Positions 1 through 6,419 are shown, counted from the stretch's first letter. The stretch is 7,787 bases of DNA from Eubacterium sp. CAG:252 (GCA_000436535.1 FR886324.1:1-7787); one strand, 5' to 3'. The notes: generated by a model from the letters alone, not told the origin. Numbers and translations are program-made.

Positions 1-35
1 TCGTTTTTTTATTCTGATATACTCACATTTTCAAA

Positions 36-1691
36 CTAAGCTCTGCGCTTCTTTCCTGCTGCAAATATAACTAATCCGCTGGCCAATAATAATCCTGCCA
101 TTATAGCTGCAACTCTCATCATAGTATCACCTGTCTGAGGTGTGCTTACATTACTATTACTATTACTATTGCTATCGCTGTTAGTATTAGTATTTTCTGC
201 TGCATCTGTTGCTGTTGTTGTATCCTCAGTGCTGTTGTTAGCTGAAGCCTTTACCATAACCTTAACTACTGTCTTGTTACCTGCTTCATCCTCTGCAACA
301 ACAACCTGCTGTCCATCACTTACTGTAAGAGTATACTTTCCATCTTCTGCTGTTAATGCCTCTCCGTTCACAGTTACGCTCTTAAGATTAGCATCTTCAA
401 CTGTAAATGTTACTGAGTCTGTGTACTCAGCACCATCTTCAATACCACTGATAACTGGCGCTTCCTTGTCTGCATTAAGTGAAATAGCGTCTAATGGAAT
501 TCTTGTATATTCTACATATTCCTTACTTGTTGCATATGAAATATAAAGATAATCGCCTATAACAACTGACTTAGGGTAATGGAAACCTAATCTCTTGGCT
601 TTACCTGTATACTTTAACTCTGGGAACTCATCATGAGTACGGAGTACATATGCTGTATCAAATGTCTTGCCATCTGAGCTTAATGTGATTGTCAAAGTCC
701 ATCTGCCTTTATTATTAACTGAACATCCAACAAGATAAGCTGTTCCATCTGGAAGATTACCTGCACTCTGCTTTGCACGGCAGTCCGGCATATTAGTACT
801 TACTGTTTCGCTCCATGTTTCACCCTGGTCCGTACTTATTGCTGCAAGTCTTACAAAAGAGCTGTTCTGGTCTCTGAAAGTCATAACAATAGTTCCATCT
901 TCATTGACAAATAAGCTTGGTTCCATCTCTCTTGAAGTTGTTGCACCTTCGCCCTGTTCCATGCAGGTATACTGTGCCTTAACCCAGCCTTTAGTACCTG
1001 ATGGGTCATCTGTATATATTGGATATGCAAAAAGTCCTGGCTGGAAATGAGCTGCATTAACTATTCTTCCACTTGCAAGTACATGTGGGTCCTGTTCTAT
1101 AATACCTTCCATAGGTGTTCCATCTTTCATTAATACCGGCTTCATCTCTGACCAGTGTTCACCATCTGTTGACTCTACATAATATGCAAAACCACCTCTT
1201 GGTGTAGTATCTGAATACCATACATTAATATATGATACAAGTGTATCACCACTTACAAACCATCCACCTGATGAACAATATCCATTATCTATTGTAGGAA
1301 CAAGCACTTTAGGTTCGCTCCATGTAGCTCCATTATCATCACTTACGCTATATGCAACCCATGTATCTTCTGCATCTTCATCCTTTGCTGAACTCTGCCA
1401 CTGTGTATACAGCTTTCCCTTGAATTCAGTCATAACAACACCATTGCAGTAATGGTCTGTATCATCTGTTGCTGTAAATACTGTAACAGTTTCTGCTCCT
1501 TCAATCTTAGGAAGTCCTAAATCTGACTCTGTCTTAGTCTGGTCAAATAAACCATCTGTAACAACAAATGGCTGTTTGGCAGTACCTGGGACTGTACTCT
1601 GCTCACCTGCAAATACAGAACCAATGCCTGTATTCATCGAAACAATAAGTGATAACGCACTTATTGCAGCTACTATTGACTTCTTTTTCAT
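36..1691 (-). CDS. Secreted, sortase-anchored sialidase-like BNR/Asp-box protein
   Basis: Predicted cell-wall-anchored surface glycosidase-like protein of 551 aa. Residues 1-28 are a signal peptide (KKK, hydrophobic core, cleavage after VFA). The body carries Asp boxes of a six-bladed sialidase-type propeller: SDDNGATW (117-124), STDGEHW (174-180, degenerate), STDQGETW (286-293) and SSDGKTF (338-344, degenerate). Residues about 411-481 look like an Ig-like beta domain, 483-516 are a Thr/Asn/Ser-rich linker, and TPQTG (517-521) is followed by a membrane segment and a GKKRRA tail, a C-terminal sortase signal with Thr in place of Leu. An in-frame ATG lies 7 codons upstream at 1712, but AGGAG sits 7 bases before the ATG at 1691, so 1691 is preferred. 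The family is annotated as exo-alpha-sialidase/BNR-repeat. True sialidase activity is not proven here: I could not assign the FRIP motif, the Arg triad or the catalytic Tyr/Glu with confidence. Another glycan may be the substrate. Confidence 0.85.
   Translation of the reverse strand: MKKKSIVAAISALSLIVSMNTGIGSVFAGEQSTVPGTAKQPFVVTDGLFDQTKTESDLGLPKIEGAETVTVFTATDDTDHYCNGVVMTEFKGKLYTQWQSSAKDEDAEDTWVAYSVSDDNGATWSEPKVLVPTIDNGYCSSGGWFVSGDTLVSYINVWYSDTTPRGGFAYYVESTDGEHWSEMKPVLMKDGTPMEGIIEQDPHVLASGRIVNAAHFQPGLFAYPIYTDDPSGTKGWVKAQYTCMEQGEGATTSREMEPSLFVNEDGTIVMTFRDQNSSFVRLAAISTDQGETWSETVSTNMPDCRAKQSAGNLPDGTAYLVGCSVNNKGRWTLTITLSSDGKTFDTAYVLRTHDEFPELKYTGKAKRLGFHYPKSVVIGDYLYISYATSKEYVEYTRIPLDAISLNADKEAPVISGIEDGAEYTDSVTFTVEDANLKSVTVNGEALTAEDGKYTLTVSDGQQVVVAEDEAGNKTVVKVMVKASANNSTEDTTTATDAAENTNTNSDSNSNSNSNVSTPQTGDTMMRVAAIMAGLLLASGLVIFAAGKKRRA
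150..170. repeat. Period-6 microsatellite in the surface-protein linker
   Basis: About 3.5 tandem copies of ATTACT (plus strand) encode the alternating Ser-Asn run of the linker just before the TPQTG sorting signal. The repeat period is a multiple of three, so copy-number change would alter linker length without breaking the frame. Confidence 0.7.
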
Positions 1692-1698
1692 AATATTT

Positions 1699-1703
1699 CT
1701 CCT
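1699..1703 (-). promoter_or_regulatory. Ribosome binding site that fixes the sialidase-like start
   Basis: AGGAG on the minus strand with a 7-base spacer to the ATG at 1691. It lies downstream of the alternative ATG at 1712, so it can only serve the 1691 start. Confidence 0.85.
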
Positions 1704-1732
1704 ATAGTTCATTAATTAAACTAATCTTAAAG

Positions 1733-1759
1733 TTATAAATGTTAACTGGTTATTTATAA
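1733..1759. repeat. Inverted repeat in the sialidase-like mRNA leader
   Basis: Perfect 8-base arms TTATAAAT (1733-1740) and ATTTATAA (1752-1759) flank an 11-base loop that itself contains GTTAAC. It lies between the predicted transcription start (about 1810) and the RBS, so it could be an mRNA hairpin or a protein-binding site. The stem is entirely A/T, so the structure would be weak. Confidence 0.45.
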
Positions 1760-1816
1760 AAACTGTGCACACGTTCTTATCTGTATTGTACTTATTTTAA
1801 TACACTCAGTCATTAG

Positions 1817-1845
1817 ATATTAACTCTTTAGAGGCATAATGTCAA
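1817..1845 (-). promoter_or_regulatory. Sigma-A/sigma-70-type promoter of the sialidase-like gene
   Basis: A perfect -35 TTGACA (1840-1845), a 17-base spacer and -10 TAATAT (1817-1822, one mismatch to TATAAT) read on the minus strand. This predicts a start near 1810 and a leader of roughly 120 bases. The gene is therefore likely transcribed independently of the metallophosphoesterase gene upstream. Confidence 0.85.
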
Positions 1846-1879
1846 TCATATTGCAATAAGTTTACTAAAAATATTTTAT

Positions 1880-1903
1880 AAAAGTCCCATAGCCGTCACT
1901 TTT
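1880..1903 (-). terminator. Weak candidate terminator after the metallophosphoesterase gene
   Basis: Arms AAAAGT and ACTTTT enclose a 12-base loop just downstream of the stop at 1917, followed on the minus strand by an A/T stretch ending in TTTTT. The stem is only 6 bp with one G-C pair, so this is a weak call. No better hairpin was seen before the next promoter. Confidence 0.25.
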
Positions 1904-1916
1904 TAACTATATATTA

Positions 1917-3227
1917 TTATTTCTTCTTCAACGAATAATCATCCCCCACGCCAAATCTCACAATATTGATATCATCTTTTCTTGCAACAACAACATCAAA
2001 CAATGCCTCAGTCGCGGTGCCCTTCTGTCTTCCCGAGTCCATATAGTAGCCTTTGTCCTGCATCCAGCCACGGCTCTGCACTGAAAACATCGAAGTCTGT
2101 GTATTAAGCAGTGGAAGTCCTCCTGTTTCGCTGTCGAACACAGCTCTTTCCATATGAAGATGTCCACTGTGGTACAGAAGCACATTTCCACTCCAGTTAG
2201 TGAAATCCTTTGCAAATGAATTAGCTGCAAACGGAGTATGCGTGTAAGCTGCTGCCATTATTGCACGGAGTGTATCCCTGTTAGACTCTGTAGAATAGCC
2301 TTCCGGATAATCAAATGCATCGTGGCATAGGAATATATAGTTACAGTTATCCCTGCTCATCGCATCATTAAGAAGCCAGTCTATCTGCTCATTCTGATAA
2401 CCATAAAAGTACATTCCCATCTGGTTCTGCTTACCATCTGTCACAGTATCATCACTATCACTCATATTAAGACAGACTACTCTTGTATTCTTGCCCGGAA
2501 TATCATAGTAATAATATCCGTTCTGATAATCTGTTGCATACTGGCTGAAATGCTTCATAGTAATCGAATACCACTCTTCCCTGTTGATGATATGGTCGGC
2601 ATCAAACAGAATGTCTTCATTAATCTGGGCTGAAAAGCTGTTGTCATCGTGATTACCTTTAAGTATGAATACTGGCTTATTACAAAGCTCAAGTATCTTG
2701 GAAATCGACTCTATCGTATCCATCGCAATAACTTTTCCGTTCGGGTCTGCATATCTTCCATTGTACATATCACCGCCCACGCACACAAAGTCAATATCGC
2801 TGTTGTTGGCTATGTCGACTATTGCATAAAGCTGGTTGTAGGCAACCTCCCTTGTTTCCTCAGAAGTATCTATATGCATATCTGTTATAAATATATATGA
2901 AATACTATCGTTTGTTTCATCATTTTCCACAGTTCTAATTGTCTTCATTATCTCGTCTTTATATGCTTCGGGATAATTCGCTGTCTGTGTTAATGTTACA
3001 CTCGTACTGCTCCTGCCATTTTTCTTATTATCTGATGCAGCATTTGTCTGTGAGTTATTATAATCTACATACTTCATTATCACTACAAATAAAGTACACA
3101 ATAAAAGCATTACTGCTGACACCTTTAATATGAGTCTGTTTCTTGCTCTTCTCTTTTTCGCCTTCCGCCTGGCGGCACTTTTTCTATTATTCGCTGAATA
3201 TGCTGGTTCGCTGCTTGTCCTTTTCAT
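1917..3227 (-). CDS. Membrane-anchored extracytoplasmic metallophosphoesterase
   Basis: A calcineurin-like phosphoesterase of 436 aa. The N-terminus is very basic (Arg/Lys-rich, about 12-31), followed by one hydrophobic helix (about 32-51) that should act as an uncleaved signal anchor, placing the rest outside the membrane. The catalytic domain shows the family's metal-binding blocks in order: DMH (116-118), GGD (151-153), GNHD (191-194), a His in CHDAF (302) and GHLH (355-358). It is therefore expected to be a two-metal hydrolase of phosphomono- or diesters; the substrate cannot be told from sequence. An AAGGAG RBS lies about 6 bases before the ATG at 3227. The downstream neighbour is the sialidase-like surface gene, but that has its own promoter, so an operon is not required. 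No lipobox was seen. Confidence 0.9.
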   Translation of the reverse strand: MKRTSSEPAYSANNRKSAARRKAKKRRARNRLILKVSAVMLLLCTLFVVIMKYVDYNNSQTNAASDNKKNGRSSTSVTLTQTANYPEAYKDEIMKTIRTVENDETNDSISYIFITDMHIDTSEETREVAYNQLYAIVDIANNSDIDFVCVGGDMYNGRYADPNGKVIAMDTIESISKILELCNKPVFILKGNHDDNSFSAQINEDILFDADHIINREEWYSITMKHFSQYATDYQNGYYYYDIPGKNTRVVCLNMSDSDDTVTDGKQNQMGMYFYGYQNEQIDWLLNDAMSRDNCNYIFLCHDAFDYPEGYSTESNRDTLRAIMAAAYTHTPFAANSFAKDFTNWSGNVLLYHSGHLHMERAVFDSETGGLPLLNTQTSMFSVQSRGWMQDKGYYMDSGRQKGTATEALFDVVVARKDDINIVRFGVGDDYSLKKK

Positions 3228-3248
3228 ATATTTCTCCTTTCCCCGGTT

Positions 3249-3284
3249 ATATTATCACATATCACAATAAGATATCATGGTCAA
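3249..3284 (-). promoter_or_regulatory. Candidate promoter of the metallophosphoesterase gene
   Basis: TTGACC (3279-3284, five of six matches to -35), a 17-base spacer and TATGTG (3256-3261) preceded by TGA, an extended -10 arrangement. An overlapping TGA-TAATAT (-10-like at 3249-3254) lies a few bases downstream but lacks a well-placed -35. The transcript would start within a few tens of bases of the RBS. Confidence 0.5.
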
Positions 3285-3365
3285 AATGTATTCTGACCCT
3301 GACCGATACCTGCGGATTACTCCACTTTTCTCAATTAATGTAATCCTATAATAATAGTGTAGCAA

Positions 3366-3381
3366 TTAGAGTTTACTCTAA
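3366..3381. repeat. 16-base inverted repeat upstream of the metallophosphoesterase promoter
   Basis: Perfect 7-base arms TTAGAGT and ACTCTAA with a 2-base centre, about 80 bases upstream of the -35 of the candidate promoter. The size and symmetry resemble a dimeric regulator's operator; the regulator is unknown. Confidence 0.4.
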
Positions 3382-3404
3382 CCAAGGAAATATTTCTCAA
3401 TTTT

Positions 3405-3424
3405 TTCTTAATTTATCTTAAGAA
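3405..3424. repeat. AT-rich inverted repeat in the intergenic region
   Basis: Arms TTCTTAA (3405-3411) and TTAAGAA (3418-3424) with a 6-base loop. On the minus strand it is followed by A residues, not T, and on the plus strand the T run lies before it, so it does not look like a rho-independent terminator for minus-strand genes. The rest of 3228-3468 is AT-rich with no convincing gene. Confidence 0.4.
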
Positions 3425-3468
3425 TGGTACCGCCTTTATATGCAGTGTACTCATAATCAGACTTTAAA

Positions 3469-3690
3469 TTATATACTTTTAATACTTATTAAAAATATTT
3501 TTCTAATAACATTCTTACTTATATCTGTCAGGAATTTTCTTTCTTCAACAAAATCAGGCTCTGTTCCGTCACATATCAGTTCAATCATTTTAACAATATG
3601 ACTGCACAAAGGCAAATCTTTTGGTATAAAAGAGGCTTCATATTCCAATGCGAACAGACCTTTTCGATGTGCAATACGTGCTAATTTCAT
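3469..3690 (-). CDS. Short MotA-like open reading frame, probably a gene remnant
   Basis: A 73-aa frame whose first half resembles the cytoplasmic segment of the flagellar stator subunit MotA. The key blocks are LARIAHRKGLFALE (3-16; family pattern A-x-x-A-R-R-E-G-L-L-A-L-E) and a downstream DGTEPDFVEE (41-50; family pattern V-D-G-T-D-P-E-x-V). Full MotA is about 260 aa with four membrane helices; none are present here. The frame stays open upstream of the ATG to 3771, overlapping the last bases of the dpnB gene, and that extension (KKIKETYDWI) also fits the family, but it contains no ATG, GTG or TTG start. No RBS is well placed for the ATG at 3690. It may be a truncated relic left where the defence genes inserted, or a small lineage-specific protein. 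The MotA link is from pattern recognition only. Confidence 0.4.
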   Translation of the reverse strand: MKLARIAHRKGLFALEYEASFIPKDLPLCSHIVKMIELICDGTEPDFVEERKFLTDISKNVIRKIFLISIKSI

Positions 3691-3751
3691 AATCCAGTCA
3701 TAGGTCTCTTTGATTTTTTTTTTATTTTTTCCAATAACATCATCAGTTACT

Positions 3752-4615
3752 TTAAATAAACACCTTTTCCATTACCCCATTCTCCATATCATCAATACTA
3801 TAAACCGTATCCATAACTTCAAATGTTTCTCTCAAATTGCCTCTTGCACTCTTCCAGCCAGTTCCATCTGTAAACCATACAAATGTAAAACCATCTATAG
3901 TATCTGCTTCCTGCGAAAGCATTTTATAGCTTCTTGCAGTTTCATTGAGCTTCGAACCACCACTAGCATAAAAGTTTGTTTCAATGGCATAAATCATCTT
4001 ATCAGTCTTAATTACATAGTCAAATCTCTTTGCAGCTTTACCCTGATTGGAAAGCGCTGACAAATCTATATTCCACTTTGACTCAATGTCTTTTAAATAC
4101 ATTTCCTTAAAATAATTCTCATTTTTCTTAAAACCTGCTGCCACAATGTACTTCTCAACCAAATCTTCCATCTGATGTCCACCACGGTTTTTGCGCCCAT
4201 TAGAATCAAGTCCTGTTTCAATTCCTAACGCATAATCGACCAGATTATTCACTATATGATTCGTAATCATGTCAAACAAACCTGTTTTTCTCATAAATAC
4301 TTTATATTGCTCTACATTGTAATTCATTGTTTTAAAATCATACAGAAATGCGCCATCTTCATCCTGCGCATAAATTTCATTTCCCCTTACTGCTAATAAA
4401 AGCGGGATACATTTTAATGTTTCCGGATACTTTGTCACTATCTTTTCAAAGTCATCCTCTATATTTTTTGAACCTATAAGCGTATTAAGAATATTGAGTT
4501 CAACCTTAATTTCATCAACATTTTTAACAACCTTTTCAAAATCTATGTAATAATCATAACCTGAAATACTTGGTCTGAACTTATTTAACCATTCGTCAAA
4601 ATTTCTATTTGTCAT
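3752..4615 (-). CDS. dpnB: Type II restriction endonuclease, MboI/DpnII family (GATC)
   Basis: The restriction enzyme of the cassette, expected to cut unmethylated GATC in foreign DNA. From the ATG at 4615 it is 287 aa, essentially the length of DpnII. Family blocks visible: NNLVDYALGIETGLDSNGRK (about 122-141), GGHQMEDLVEKY (145-156), KRFDYVI (196-202), the nuclease-type E-x-N in AIETNFYASGGSKLNETARS (about 210-229), and FTFVWFTDGTGWKSARGNL near the C-terminus. An upstream TTG at 4651 would add 12 residues (MIYLNEDWRKQQ), but the ATG has GGAG about 10 bases before it and gives the family length. That ATG lies inside the end of dpnA, overlapping by 11 bases, which suggests translational coupling so that the nuclease is made only after the methylases. 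No terminator was seen after its stop. Confidence 0.95.
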   Translation of the reverse strand: MTNRNFDEWLNKFRPSISGYDYYIDFEKVVKNVDEIKVELNILNTLIGSKNIEDDFEKIVTKYPETLKCIPLLLAVRGNEIYAQDEDGAFLYDFKTMNYNVEQYKVFMRKTGLFDMITNHIVNNLVDYALGIETGLDSNGRKNRGGHQMEDLVEKYIVAAGFKKNENYFKEMYLKDIESKWNIDLSALSNQGKAAKRFDYVIKTDKMIYAIETNFYASGGSKLNETARSYKMLSQEADTIDGFTFVWFTDGTGWKSARGNLRETFEVMDTVYSIDDMENGVMEKVFI

Positions 4616-5411
4616 CTGTTGCTTTCTCCAATCTTCGTTTAGATATATCAATATATTCTTTGCTTATGTCTATTCCTATGAACTTCCGTCCATACCGCAC
4701 TGCCTCCACTCCTGTAGTTCCTGAGCCACAAAATGGGTCTAATACGAGCTGTCCTTCTTCTGTCGATGCTAGTATAATTCTTTCAAGAAGATACTCCGGT
4801 TTCTGTGTGGGATGCTTTCCTTCTGTCTTCTCTGATGGCTTTGTCAATGAGCCTGTCCATACATCCTTCATCTGTCTGCCACCATTCATTTCTTTCATTT
4901 TCTGATAATTAAAAAAATGCCGTGACTTCCTATCATTCTTTTTCGCCCATAAAATGGTTTCTGTAGAATGTGTGAAGCACCGACATGCTAAGTTTGGCGG
5001 CGGATTGGTTTTCTGCCATGTTATGTTATTAATTATCTTAAAGCCTTCCTGCTCCAATGCCATACCAACCGAATATATATTATGCAACGTTCCAGATATC
5101 CATATTGTACCATCCGGCTTTAATACCTTTTTACATAGTTTAATCCATTTTCTGTTAAACTTATGTTTTTCTTCGACACTACTTCCCTTTTCTGAAAGCT
5201 TATCCCACGAACCTTTATTTACTGAAACCATCTTTCCGCCATTGCAGGTAATCCCATCATTACTTAAAAAATATGGTGGATCAGCAAATATCATATCTAC
5301 CGACTCTGGTTTCATTCTAGTCAGAACCTTGAAAGAATCACCTACGATTAGCTGTGAGTCATCCGTGTCATAATATAATGGCACTTTCTTTATAAATAAA
5401 TTATCCTTCAT
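4605..5411 (-). CDS. dpnA: Adenine-specific DNA methyltransferase, DpnA-like (GATC, beta class)
   Basis: The second methylase of the DpnII-type cassette, 268 aa, the length expected for DpnA. The N6-adenine motifs come in beta-class order: catalytic DPPY (44-47) first, then KHPTQKP (199-205), the S-adenosylmethionine-binding DPFCGSGTTG (225-234) and GIDIS (246-250). In the Streptococcus DpnII system DpnA can methylate GATC on single-stranded DNA, protecting unmodified incoming plasmid strands during transformation. The same role here is an inference. The start has AAGGAG 4 bases upstream of the ATG at 5411. It follows dpnM after a 60-base gap containing palindromes, and overlaps dpnB by 11 bases. 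A GATC site spans the Asp-Pro codons of its own DPPY motif (5279-5282). Confidence 0.93.
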   Translation of the reverse strand: MKDNLFIKKVPLYYDTDDSQLIVGDSFKVLTRMKPESVDMIFADPPYFLSNDGITCNGGKMVSVNKGSWDKLSEKGSSVEEKHKFNRKWIKLCKKVLKPDGTIWISGTLHNIYSVGMALEQEGFKIINNITWQKTNPPPNLACRCFTHSTETILWAKKNDRKSRHFFNYQKMKEMNGGRQMKDVWTGSLTKPSEKTEGKHPTQKPEYLLERIILASTEEGQLVLDPFCGSGTTGVEAVRYGRKFIGIDISKEYIDISKRRLEKATDDK

Positions 5412-5422
5412 ATAGCTCCTTA

Positions 5423-5455
5423 TTTTCCGGAAAAAATGTTAATTTCTGTTAACAG
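5423..5455. repeat. Two palindromes in the dpnM-dpnA gap
   Basis: TTTTCCGGAAAA (5423-5434) is a perfect 12-base palindrome directly before the dpnA RBS, and CTGTTAACAG (5446-5455) is a perfect 10-base palindrome. GTTAAT (5438-5443) and ATTAAC (5461-5466) add an outer inverted pair. This could be an operator, an RNA structure tuning dpnA translation, or chance in AT-rich DNA. Confidence 0.4.
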
Positions 5456-5471
5456 CGGATATTAACTCCAT

Positions 5472-6305
5472 CTAATAATTGCATATTATTACTTCTTTCC
5501 CAACCCTGTTAGATGCATCAGAATTAATCATACGCTTAACACTTACAACATCTATTTTATAACCTTTATTTCCATATAACTCATTTATCAGCTCTGTATT
5601 ATGATTAGTGAGCATACAATAGCAGCCTCTGCCTGTTAATTCATCATAAAGCTTTGCAACTCTCTTATGACTTTCTATATCAAAACCTTCTTTAGTATAT
5701 GACTCAAAAGATGTTGGATTAAGAGGTGCATATGGACTGTCAATAAATACAAAATCACCCTTCTTTGCATCCTTGCAGGCTTCTTCGAAATCACCATTAA
5801 TAATTTTTACACCTTTAAGATACTTTGAAACTTCTCTTATAACATTTTCATCGGCTGAAGTTCTACGGCTGTTATTATATGGTACATTAAATAAACCTTT
5901 TCCATTTACACGATATAAGCCATTAAAACAATGCTTATTAATAAATACAAACAATGCTGCCAATTCAACATCATATTCTGACTTCATAAGCTTATCATTA
6001 TAATGCTCCCTGACCGAATAATAATATTTCTTTCCATCTTCCCACATTTCTTCATCCAGCCTGTTTACGGCTTCTAAAAATGCATCCGCTTCATTACATA
6101 TTATATTGTAAGTATTTATCAGCGCTTTATTTATATCATTAATCAGTGCATTTGCCGGCTGCAATTCAAATAATACTGCTCCTCCGCCAACAAACGGCTC
6201 ATAATAATTGTTATATTTTTCAGGCATTCTTTCTCTTATCTGTGGAATTAACTGGCGCTTTCCACCAGCCCACTTCACAAATGGAGCAACACTTGAATTA
6301 GTCAT
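5472..6305 (-). CDS. dpnM: Dam-like adenine methyltransferase, DpnM type (GATC, alpha class)
   Basis: The modification enzyme of the cassette, transferring methyl from S-adenosylmethionine to N6 of adenine in double-stranded GATC. It is 277 aa, close to the usual Dam/DpnM size. Motifs are in alpha-class order: KWAGGKR (11-17, motif X), EPFVGGGAVLFEL (36-48, motif I), NDINK (56-60), NGLYRVNGKGLFNVPY (128-143), the catalytic block FIDSPYAPLN (187-196, motif IV) and a C-terminal KEVIICNY (270-277). Motif IV reads DSPY rather than the usual DPPY: Ser190 replaces the first Pro while the essential Asp, second Pro and Tyr are kept. The other motifs are intact, so I expect activity. The start is supported by GAGG 7 bases before the ATG. 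It is the first gene after its own promoter. Confidence 0.95.
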   Translation of the reverse strand: MTNSSVAPFVKWAGGKRQLIPQIRERMPEKYNNYYEPFVGGGAVLFELQPANALINDINKALINTYNIICNEADAFLEAVNRLDEEMWEDGKKYYYSVREHYNDKLMKSEYDVELAALFVFINKHCFNGLYRVNGKGLFNVPYNNSRRTSADENVIREVSKYLKGVKIINGDFEEACKDAKKGDFVFIDSPYAPLNPTSFESYTKEGFDIESHKRVAKLYDELTGRGCYCMLTNHNTELINELYGNKGYKIDVVSVKRMINSDASNRVGKEVIICNY

Positions 6306-6353
6306 CTAAAATCCTCTTCTCTATGTCCTTATATGGCATAATTTCATAAATTT

Positions 6354-6382
6354 ATTATACTTGCAAACATAGAAAATAACAA
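6354..6382 (-). promoter_or_regulatory. Promoter of the dpnM-dpnA-dpnB operon
   Basis: -35 TTGTTA (6377-6382), a 17-base spacer and a perfect -10 TATAAT (6354-6359) read on the minus strand. The predicted start is near 6347, with a leader of about 40 bases. The 10-base palindrome ATAAATTTAT (6346-6355) overlaps the -10/start region and could be an operator. It lies in the 114-base gap between the HNH gene and dpnM, so the R-M cassette can be transcribed on its own. No strong terminator for the HNH gene was seen there. Confidence 0.8.
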
Positions 6383-6419
6383 TGGAAAATTGTATATATC
6401 GCCACTCTCATATATGTTA

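Noticed and set aside
142..546. Plus-strand open frame of 134 codons, Leu/Ser/Val-rich
   Set aside because: It is the antisense of the sialidase-like C-terminus and its Ser/Asn/Thr linker. The composition is explained by the microsatellite, and there are no recognisable domains.
1958..2230. Second minus-strand frame inside the metallophosphoesterase gene
   Set aside because: It overlaps the catalytic C-terminal part in another frame and shows no family features.
3710..4060. Plus-strand open frame opposite the dpnB 3' end
   Set aside because: Antisense shadow of a well-supported endonuclease gene; the sequence is low complexity.
4609..5373. Two plus-strand open frames opposite dpnA
   Set aside because: Antisense shadows of a gene with all methyltransferase motifs intact; no RBS-supported start or domain.
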